A stretch of DNA of 7,291 nucleotides from an uncultured Clostridium sp. (lineage in GTDB: Bacteria; Cyanobacteriota; Vampirovibrionia; Gastranaerophilales; Gastranaerophilaceae): the NCBI GenBank assembly GCA_958449715.1, contig CAUDIU010000082.1, positions 1 through 7,291 of the forward strand, given 5' to 3'. The position numbers and the translations under genes are program-made. This document shows, piece after piece, positions 1-5,295 of the stretch. The notes under the pieces are model-generated. The model saw only the letters and a list, made by a program, of their open reading frames with translations. It did not search any database and was not told where the DNA came from. How positions within the stretch are numbered: the stretch's first letter is position 1; every line of letters begins with the position of its first letter.

Positions 1-278
1 TGCAGACAATCTAACCATATTTTGCAGAATATTATAAGTTGTATATAACTTTTTTTCAACAACTTTTCTTCTATAATTTTGAACTAATGAAGGCATTGTC
101 ATTGCAGCAACAACACCAATAATCCCTAAAGTTATTAAAACTTCTGCCAGTGTAAACGCAAGTTTAGGAGCTGCTAAACTGCCCCCCCCCCGAACGCTAC
201 GTGTATACAATCATCTCCACAAGATTTATTTATCTTGTTGCTAAACTTTTGTTTCAACTCAGTCCTAAATCTTTTCAT
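1..278 (-). CDS. Type IV pilin / pseudopilin-like protein, N-terminal part, frame broken at a poly-G tract, runs off the left edge
   Basis: This is the start of a prepilin-like protein, a class exported across the inner membrane and assembled into type IV pili or type II secretion pseudopili. The ATG at 278 has a strong ribosome binding site (AAAGGAG, 6-base spacer). From it the frame reads a basic leader (MKRFRTELKQKF...), then meets ten G and stops at TAG (176-174) after 34 codons. One base out of frame, the sequence continues as GSLAAPKLA then FTLAEVLITLGIIGVVAA. This is the prepilin signature: Phe at +1, Glu at +5 and a hydrophobic helix, then a polar region (NYRRKVVEKK...) up to the edge. 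With nine G the ATG frame would join it, giving a leader of about 40 residues. An alternative in the sequence as given is a TTG start at 210 after GGAG, giving an 18-residue leader. Residue -1 is Ala rather than the usual Gly. The pilin family assignment is firm. Whether this copy is ON, OFF, pseudogene or a sequencing error is not decided. Confidence 0.82.
182..191 (-). repeat. Homopolymeric G tract (10 G on the coding strand) inside the pilin leader region
   Basis: Ten consecutive C on the + strand (G on the coding strand) sit between the leader codons and the prepilin hydrophobic segment. Such a run is out of keeping with the AT-rich surroundings. Changing its length by one base switches whether the strong-RBS ATG at 278 reads into the pilin. 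Poly-G tracts that vary by slipped-strand mispairing are a known phase-variation mechanism in other bacteria; that this one varies is inference. Confidence 0.95.
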
Positions 279-284
279 AACAAG

Positions 285-291
285 CTCCTTT
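285..291 (-). promoter_or_regulatory. Strong Shine-Dalgarno (AAAGGAG) for the pilin ATG at 278
   Basis: AAAGGAG lies six bases before the ATG at 278 on the minus strand. It supports translation starting there rather than only at the TTG at 210. This in turn means that the ten-G form yields mainly a 34-residue dead-end peptide. Confidence 0.75.
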
Positions 292-305
292 CTATTTTCA
301 TATTT

Positions 306-314
306 ATCATAACA
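306..314 (-). promoter_or_regulatory. Possible extended -10 promoter element for the pilin gene
   Basis: The minus strand reads TGT followed by TATGAT in the 41-base gap between the transporter stop and the pilin start. This matches the extended -10 form TGnTATAAT with one mismatch. There is no good -35. It would start transcription near 299 and give the pilin its own promoter independent of the upstream transporter. Co-transcription with the transporter is equally possible. Confidence 0.35.
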
Positions 315-319
315 TATTT

Positions 320-1948
320 TTAATTAAAATATTTTTTCTTAACACGACTTTTAAATGAAGATTTTGCCAATTCAATAGCATCAATTTCAGAGAAAAATAC
401 TCTATCTTCGCCTATTTGTTCTGTTATTTTATATTGTTGCAACTGATTATTTACATCTTCATTATTAATAACCATCAATATTTTTATATGTTGAGATTTC
501 AAACGCAAAATAATATCTTCAAGTGCAAAAATAGCTGAAATATCTAATAAATCATCACTATCATAAACTAAAATTAAATATCTTGTACCTAAAAACTCAT
601 CAAATTGAGATATCAACTGAGTTGCAGAACCAAAGAAAAAAGCTCCATTTATATGCACTACTCTAATTTTATGCCTATAATCTTTTTCTAAAACTTTTTC
701 TAATTTCATAATATCTTTGTCATAAACAACTTTGTTGACAAGTTTTGCTTTATCTGCAGTTCTTTTAGCATATAAAAGAGCTGCAAGAGTAATCCCAGCA
801 CCTACTGCAACAATTAAGTTATAAAATACTGTTAATAAGAAAACTAGAATAAGAACGTACAAATCATCTTTTGGCGCTAATTTTATAACACGTAAAAACT
901 TTGTATCAATTATGTCATATCCTATTTTTATCAAAATACCAGCAAGCACAGCTAACGGAATTTCTGCAACAAATCCAGAAAATTTATAGATTAATAAAAC
1001 TAAAACAAAAGAAGTTACAACCGCAGCTAATTTTGTAGAAGCACCAGTCTTTAAAGCCGCAACAGTTCGCATTGTCGCTGCAGAGCCAGGCAAAGTCCCA
1101 GTCAAAGCACAACAAATATTTCCTATTCCTTGTGCTGATAACAAGCTTTTTGGCGGAAGCTGAACTTTTGTGATTGAAGTACAAACTAATCCAGTCAAAA
1201 GACTTTCTGAGGATAAAATTACAGCCAAAGTAATTGAATATTGCAAATAAGTAATTAAATCATGCAAATTTGTCTGTGGAATATGAATAGCTGGCAAAGA
1301 TACTGAAATTTCAGAAATCTTTGAAACATTCAAACCCATTTTAATTGATACAATAGTACAAATTATTAACGCTAAAATTTGGGATGGGACATATTTATTC
1401 CATTTTTTAGGAAATAAAAATACAATTAAAAGAGTCAACAATCCTATTGAAAAAGCCTGCAAATTCAAACTACTTAAAGATTTAAATACCATTTCTAAGC
1501 TTTCAATAGTATTTGAACACGGCGCAATACCTAGCAATGGATTTAACTGCATAATTATAATAATTACACCTACACCATTCATAAAGCCAGAAATAACAGG
1601 ATATGGGACATATTTCACAACTTCAGGCAATTTTGTTAAAGATAATAATATCTGAATAATTCCTGCAAGAAATATTATAAAAATCACAGAAGAAATATCC
1701 TTGTTTAAAGCGTGCATAATAGATGCAACAACAATTGCAACAGGTCCGGTAACACCAGAAATCATAGGAATTTTAGTACCTAAAACACCTGCGATAACAG
1801 ATAAAATTATAGCACCCCAAATCCCCGCACTTGCTCCAAATCCTGTAGCTACGCCAAATGCTAAAGCTTGTGGCAAAGTAATTATTGCAGCATTCAAGCC
1901 GCCTAATATATCCCCTGCAAAAACTTGCAACTTACTTTTAAAATCCAT
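320..1948 (-). CDS. SulP/SLC26-family anion transporter with C-terminal STAS domain
   Basis: This is an inner-membrane transporter of the SulP family. Members move sulfate, bicarbonate or dicarboxylates, usually with H+ or Na+; the substrate here cannot be told from sequence. The 542 residues are near the usual bacterial length. The N-terminus carries the family's first-helix pattern (GGLNAAIITLPQALAFG, about residues 16-32), followed by about ten hydrophobic segments to about residue 400. A cytoplasmic STAS domain occupies about 424-530, with the LVYDSDDLLDISA strand-loop that matches the DxSxxxxL region of anti-sigma-antagonist folds. The tail is basic (KSRVKKKYF). The start at 1948 is the only ATG before the conserved first helix. 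No Shine-Dalgarno precedes it, but TATAAT ends seven bases upstream, so the mRNA is probably leaderless. The pilin gene follows 41 bases downstream on the same strand. The neighbour metF is divergent and gives no hint of the substrate. Confidence 0.93.
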   Translation of the reverse strand: MDFKSKLQVFAGDILGGLNAAIITLPQALAFGVATGFGASAGIWGAIILSVIAGVLGTKIPMISGVTGPVAIVVASIMHALNKDISSVIFIIFLAGIIQILLSLTKLPEVVKYVPYPVISGFMNGVGVIIIIMQLNPLLGIAPCSNTIESLEMVFKSLSSLNLQAFSIGLLTLLIVFLFPKKWNKYVPSQILALIICTIVSIKMGLNVSKISEISVSLPAIHIPQTNLHDLITYLQYSITLAVILSSESLLTGLVCTSITKVQLPPKSLLSAQGIGNICCALTGTLPGSAATMRTVAALKTGASTKLAAVVTSFVLVLLIYKFSGFVAEIPLAVLAGILIKIGYDIIDTKFLRVIKLAPKDDLYVLILVFLLTVFYNLIVAVGAGITLAALLYAKRTADKAKLVNKVVYDKDIMKLEKVLEKDYRHKIRVVHINGAFFFGSATQLISQFDEFLGTRYLILVYDSDDLLDISAIFALEDIILRLKSQHIKILMVINNEDVNNQLQQYKITEQIGEDRVFFSEIDAIELAKSSFKSRVKKKYFN

Positions 1949-1986
1949 GCAACTATTATAATTAATCTTTATGATATAATCAACCT
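1949..1986. promoter_or_regulatory. Compact divergent promoter region, leaderless-type, for metF (+) and the SulP transporter (-)
   Basis: Only 38 bases separate the two start codons. On the plus strand an extended -10, TGA-TATAAT (1972-1980), is followed by six bases and then the metF ATG. On the minus strand TTGATT (1983-1978), a 17-base spacer and TATAAT (1960-1955) are followed by six bases and then the transporter ATG. Transcription usually begins about seven bases past the -10, which is the A of each ATG. Neither gene has a Shine-Dalgarno. The two promoters overlap, so RNA polymerase cannot easily occupy both at once. A second plus-strand TATAAT (1957-1962), part of the palindrome ATTATAAT, is an alternative metF -10. 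Confidence 0.7.
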
Positions 1987-2823
1987 ATGAAGTTGAGAGA
2001 GATTTATAATACAGACAAAACAGCTATTTCTTTTGAAGTTTTCCCACCCAAAGAAAACTCTGAAAAATTGTTAGAAGAAATTAAAGTTTTAAAAGAACAT
2101 AACCCAGCATTTATTTCATTAACTTATGGTGCAGGAGGGAATGAGAATAAGTCATTTGAACTTTTAAAACAAATTAAAGATACAGGAATTAATGTTATGC
2201 CACATTTCACCTGTATTACAACCACTAAAGAAAATATTGAAAAAAATATTAATACTATAATTAATCTTAATATTGAAAATATTTTAGCTTTACGTGGTGA
2301 TATTCCTGAAAACAAAGAATTACAAAAACACGATTTTAATTACGCAAGTGACCTTGTTGAATTCATTAAACACAAAACCAATTTATCAATAGGAGTTGCA
2401 GGTTATCCTGAAGGGCATATTGAAAGCCCCGATTTAGATACAGATATAAATTATCTAAAAGCCAAAGTTGATAAAGGTGCTGATGCAATTTTTACTCAAC
2501 TATTCTTTGATAATAATAATTTTTATAAATTTATTGATAAAACAGAAAAAGCAGGTATAAATATTCCTATAATTCCAGGGATTATGCCAATAATAAGTGA
2601 AAAACAAGTTGAAAAAATGGTAAAACTTGCAAAGATTACAGTCCCTAAAAATGTTCAAGAAAATATTAGCAAACTAAAAGATAAAGACCTAATTGAATTT
2701 GGCATTGAATATGCAACCTCTCAATGCGAAGATTTAATTAAAAACGGAATTAAAGGCTTACATTTTTATACACTCAATAAATCTTATTCTACAAATCAAA
2801 TTTTAAACAACATAAAGGAGTAA
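1987..2823 (+). CDS. metF: Methylenetetrahydrofolate reductase
   Basis: This cytosolic flavoprotein reduces 5,10-methylenetetrahydrofolate to 5-methyltetrahydrofolate, the methyl donor for methionine synthesis. At 278 residues it has the size of the single-domain bacterial MetF, a TIM barrel binding FAD. Family motifs appear in order: ISFEVFPPKEN with the catalytic Glu at residue 17, SLTYGAGG, HFTCI, LALRGD with Asp105 (equivalent to the FAD-tuning Asp of E. coli MetF), GVAGYPEGH, then FTQLFFD and IPIIPGIMP. No key residue is missing. The start must lie before Glu17, and the ATG at 1987 is the only suitable one. It lacks a Shine-Dalgarno and sits six bases after a TATAAT, so it is probably read from a leaderless mRNA. 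deoC follows after four bases, so the two form one transcription unit. No methionine synthase gene is in view. Confidence 0.96.
   Translation: MKLREIYNTDKTAISFEVFPPKENSEKLLEEIKVLKEHNPAFISLTYGAGGNENKSFELLKQIKDTGINVMPHFTCITTTKENIEKNINTIINLNIENILALRGDIPENKELQKHDFNYASDLVEFIKHKTNLSIGVAGYPEGHIESPDLDTDINYLKAKVDKGADAIFTQLFFDNNNFYKFIDKTEKAGINIPIIPGIMPIISEKQVEKMVKLAKITVPKNVQENISKLKDKDLIEFGIEYATSQCEDLIKNGIKGLHFYTLNKSYSTNQILNNIKE
2815..2820 (+). promoter_or_regulatory. Shine-Dalgarno (AAGGAG) for deoC, inside the last codons of metF
   Basis: AAGGAG overlaps the final metF codons and lies seven bases before the deoC ATG. This arrangement, with a four-base gap between the genes, supports a metF-deoC operon and possible translational coupling. 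It contrasts with metF itself, which has no such site. Confidence 0.8.
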
Positions 2824-2827
2824 ATAT

Positions 2828-3478
2828 ATGCAAAACCTAAACAAACACATAGAACATACATTATTAAAACAAGATGCGAAATTGGAAGATTTTATAAAGC
2901 TATTTGAAGAAGCTAAAGAACATAAATTTTTAGGGGTTTGCATAAACCCTGCCTATGTAAAACTTGCTAAAGAAAATTTGCTTGGTTCTGATGTTAAAAT
3001 AGTTACAGTTGTAGGTTTTCCACTAGGCGCTAACAGATCTGATGTTAAGGCATTCGAAACATCTAAAGCTGTAGAAGATGGTGCAGATGAAATTGATATG
3101 GTACTTAATGTATCAAAATTAAAAGATAAAGACTATGATTTCATAATAAATGATATAAAAACAGTAAAAACAGCCTGCAAAGACAAACCGCTAAAAGTTA
3201 TTTTAGAAACAGATCTACTTTCAAAAGAAGAAATAAAAAAAGCTTGTGAATTATGCATAGAAGCAAAAGCTGACTTTGTAAAAACCTCAACAGGTTTTGT
3301 AAAAAATGGTGTCGGAGCTAAAGCTGAAGATGTTAAACTAATGTTCGATACAGTATCACCATACGGACTAAAAGTAAAAGCATCAGGCGGAATAAGAGAT
3401 AAAGAAGCAGCGCTAAAAATGCTTGAAGCAGGAGCTGAAAGACTAGGCACAAGCTCTGGTGTAAAAATCGTTTCTTAA
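2828..3478 (+). CDS. deoC: Deoxyribose-phosphate aldolase
   Basis: This cytosolic class I aldolase splits 2-deoxy-D-ribose-5-phosphate into acetaldehyde and glyceraldehyde-3-phosphate, the last step of deoxyribonucleoside breakdown. Its 216 residues match the short bacterial form. The Schiff-base lysine is Lys152 in FVKTSTGF. The proton-relay lysine is Lys184 in VKASGGIRD, and the acidic partner is Asp90 in DEIDMVLN. The phosphate-binding end GTSSGVKIV is present, and so is VVGFPLG near residue 60. The start is set by a good Shine-Dalgarno seven bases upstream. It lies four bases after metF, a pairing with no obvious pathway link. Other deo genes (phosphorylases, phosphopentomutase) are not in the window. 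Confidence 0.96.
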   Translation: MQNLNKHIEHTLLKQDAKLEDFIKLFEEAKEHKFLGVCINPAYVKLAKENLLGSDVKIVTVVGFPLGANRSDVKAFETSKAVEDGADEIDMVLNVSKLKDKDYDFIINDIKTVKTACKDKPLKVILETDLLSKEEIKKACELCIEAKADFVKTSTGFVKNGVGAKAEDVKLMFDTVSPYGLKVKASGGIRDKEAALKMLEAGAERLGTSSGVKIVS

Positions 3479-3491
3479 AAACAATTTGACC

Positions 3492-3522
3492 ATGCTATAA
3501 TATTCATTAAAAGGAATAGCAT
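3492..3522 (+). promoter_or_regulatory. flhB promoter and start region with an overlapping interrupted inverted repeat
   Basis: An extended -10 element, TGC-TATAAT, spans 3493-3501 with no good -35. A Shine-Dalgarno-like AAAAGGAA (3509-3516) lies just before the ATG at 3523. The stretch also forms an inverted repeat: ATGC (3492-3495) plus TATTC (3501-3505) pairs with GAATAGCAT (3514-3522), leaving TATAA as a bulge and an eight-base loop. In a transcript reading through from deoC this hairpin would abut the start codon and partly hold the ribosome binding site. As DNA it could be an operator over the -10. Both roles are inference. Confidence 0.5.
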
Positions 3523-4599
3523 ATGGGTGATGAAGATAAACAGTTTGATGCCACCCCGAGAAAACTCGAGCAGGCAAGAAAAGAAGGACAAGTTGTTAAA
3601 TCAAAAGATTTTTCAACCGCTCTATCTCTGCTTATCTTATTTTCCGTCATCTTCGGTCTTGCTCCTTTTGTTTGGGATCAAATTGTGCAATTATATACCT
3701 TGCTTTATGAACAAATTCCAAATGGGCACCTGTCAGAAATAGGAATGACATATATTACCACAGTAACTATAAAATGTACGGCTTTAATTATTGGGCCAAT
3801 TCTTTTTATAGCTTGGTTTGTTGCAATTATGGCTGATTTTATTCAAGTAGGACCACTAGTTGCAACTGCTCCTTTAATGCCAAAACTTGATAAATTAAAC
3901 CCTACAAAATATTTTAAAAATATTATGTCAATTAAGACATTATTTGAATTATTCAAAAATATTTTAAAAGTAGTTTTGCTTGGCTATATAGGCTGGAGTG
4001 TTTATATGGAACACATTGAAAGTATATTAATGCTTGCAGCTATTGATAACAACTTTGCAGTAATGATTGAATTCGGCAAACTAATAACCGACTTTATTTT
4101 TAAAGCCTGCATTGCCTTTTTAGTAATTTCTGCAGCTGACTATGGTGTTACAAAATGGAAATTTTTAAAAGACCAAAAAATGTCATTTAAAGAAATTAAA
4201 GATGAATATAAAAACACAGAAGGTGATCCAAACGTAAAAGCAGCTCTAAGACAAAGACGTATGCAAATGTTACAAAAAGGGATGATGGACGCCGTTCCTG
4301 ATGCAGATTTTGTTGTTACAAACCCAACACACATCGCATGCGCCTTAAAATATAAAGCAGAAGAAATGGCATCACCTATGCTTATTGCCAAAGGCACAGA
4401 ATTAATTGCAAAAAAAATTATAGGAATTGCTAAAGAACATGGCATTCCTGTTATAGAAAATGCTCCGGTCGCAAGAGCTCTATACAAAATGGTAGATTTA
4501 AACCAGCAAATTCCACCTGAATTATACAAAGCAATAGCTGAAATCTTACTTTTTGTATACAAATTGAAAAATACAACAAATAAAGGTATAATAAAGTAA
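3523..4599 (+). CDS. flhB: Flagellar type III export switch protein FlhB
   Basis: FlhB is an inner-membrane part of the flagellar type III export gate that switches substrate class from rod/hook to filament proteins. The N-terminus has the family pattern DATPRKLEQARKEGQVVKSKD. Four hydrophobic segments follow (about residues 31-53, 80-105, 143-163 and 185-207). The cytoplasmic linker MSFKEIKDEYKNTEGDP leads to the autocleavage motif NPTH at 267-270, then the FlhB C-terminal domain (LIAKGTELIA, IPVIENAPVARALY) and a short tail. At 358 residues it is normal for FlhB and shows no damage. FlhB and the injectisome proteins (YscU/SpaS) are homologous; the FliA-like sigma factor next door favours the flagellar type. 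The start has an AAAAGGAA Shine-Dalgarno and its own extended -10. Its usual partner flhA is not adjacent. Confidence 0.93.
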   Translation: MGDEDKQFDATPRKLEQARKEGQVVKSKDFSTALSLLILFSVIFGLAPFVWDQIVQLYTLLYEQIPNGHLSEIGMTYITTVTIKCTALIIGPILFIAWFVAIMADFIQVGPLVATAPLMPKLDKLNPTKYFKNIMSIKTLFELFKNILKVVLLGYIGWSVYMEHIESILMLAAIDNNFAVMIEFGKLITDFIFKACIAFLVISAADYGVTKWKFLKDQKMSFKEIKDEYKNTEGDPNVKAALRQRRMQMLQKGMMDAVPDADFVVTNPTHIACALKYKAEEMASPMLIAKGTELIAKKIIGIAKEHGIPVIENAPVARALYKMVDLNQQIPPELYKAIAEILLFVYKLKNTTNKGIIK

Positions 4600-4614
4600 A
4601 TTCTATGATAGAAT
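4600..4614 (+). promoter_or_regulatory. 15-base perfect palindrome overlapping a putative -10 before the sigma-factor gene
   Basis: ATTCTATGATAGAAT directly follows the flhB stop codon and has seven-base arms around a central G. Within it, TGA-TAGAAT (4606-4614) resembles an extended -10 with one mismatch, which would start transcription near 4621, only about six bases before the ATG at 4627. No Shine-Dalgarno is visible. It may be an operator covering the promoter, or a chance AT-rich palindrome. The TATAAT at 4587-4592 inside the end of flhB is an alternative -10. Confidence 0.4.
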
Positions 4615-4626
4615 AGTTTTACAATC

Positions 4627-5289
4627 ATGGTTATGCAAAATAAAAATAAATTACAAGAATATATAGATATAGTCCAAAAAGTTGCTAAAGTTGAGCACAG
4701 AAGAATACCTGCTCATATGGTAGATTATGAAGAATTAGTTTCAATCGGGATTTTAGCAATTCAAGTTTTAATAAAAAATAAAACTCCAGAGCAATTGGAA
4801 AAATATAATACAGCATATATCGCAACTGCTGTAAGATGGGCTATTAGAAATGAATTAAGAATTAGATATAAATGGTACTCTTTAAAACATAAACCTGATG
4901 ATCAATATGATGAAGAAGAAGCAGTTGAAGGAATGGATATGCAAAAAGCCAAAGTCCGAGAAGCTGTTTATGAAACAATTCTTTCTATTGATGGTCTTGC
5001 AGCTGCGGCAAGTGATAATGATTCTCCATTTGACTTCTTAAAAGATCCGCATGCTCAACCCGACGAAAATGCTGAAATTACAGAAATGGGTAGAATGATT
5101 AGAGAAGCTATCGCAAAACTTCCACCCAAAGAAAGAACAGTTGTTGAATATAGATTTTACAGAAATATGCAAGTGAAAGATATTGCAAAGCAAGTAGGGT
5201 TATCCTCTTCACGTGTCACACGTATTGTTCAAGCATCTTTAAATACTGTAAAAGAATACTTAAATTCAAAAGAACAATTTGGATATTAG
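4627..5289 (+). CDS. fliA: FliA-like RNA polymerase sigma factor (sigma-70 family, probable flagellar sigma-28)
   Basis: This is a sigma factor that directs RNA polymerase to a dedicated promoter set, in FliA's case late flagellar genes. Region 2 is visible at residues 33-86 (DYEELVSIGILAIQ, then AYIATAVRWAIRNELR). Region 4 runs from about 165 to 216 (LPPKERTVVEYRFY, then the helix-turn-helix VKDIAKQVGLSSSRVTRI). The middle, about 88-150, is acidic (DDQYDEEEAVEG) and does not show the usual FliA region 3; only ILSIDGL and the DPHAQPDENAE linker resemble the FliA segment before region 4. The length of 220 is slightly short for FliA. It follows flhB by 27 bases, which supports a flagellar role. 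The start could be the ATG at 4627 or 4633; no Shine-Dalgarno decides it. The gene name is inferred from family likeness plus neighbour. Another alternative sigma factor of the sigma-28/sigma-B group is possible. Confidence 0.82.
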   Translation: MVMQNKNKLQEYIDIVQKVAKVEHRRIPAHMVDYEELVSIGILAIQVLIKNKTPEQLEKYNTAYIATAVRWAIRNELRIRYKWYSLKHKPDDQYDEEEAVEGMDMQKAKVREAVYETILSIDGLAAAASDNDSPFDFLKDPHAQPDENAEITEMGRMIREAIAKLPPKERTVVEYRFYRNMQVKDIAKQVGLSSSRVTRIVQASLNTVKEYLNSKEQFGY

Positions 5290-5295
5290 AGGCAA

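Noticed and set aside
1701..1961. Open frame on the plus strand, antisense to the transporter N-terminus
   Set aside because: It is fully antisense to the conserved first helices of SulP, has no ribosome binding site, and its composition is what the hydrophobic antisense codons predict.
3133..3450. Minus-strand frame antisense to deoC, and the similar plus-strand frame at 5501-5926 antisense to the nucleotidase
   Set aside because: Both are shadows of strongly conserved enzymes and have no initiation signals.
3486..3491. TTGACC resembling a -35 box before flhB
   Set aside because: It is only four bases from the TATAAT at 3496, far from the required 16-18 base spacer. The TGC extension explains the promoter better.
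3523..4599. FlhB homologue as part of a virulence injectisome rather than a flagellum
   Set aside because: No secretin, needle or chaperone genes are present, and the neighbouring FliA-like sigma factor points to flagella.
4140..4628. 162-codon minus-strand frame antisense to flhB
   Set aside because: It lies over the conserved NPTH domain of FlhB, has no Shine-Dalgarno, and the peptide is Cys/Ile-rich without a family pattern.
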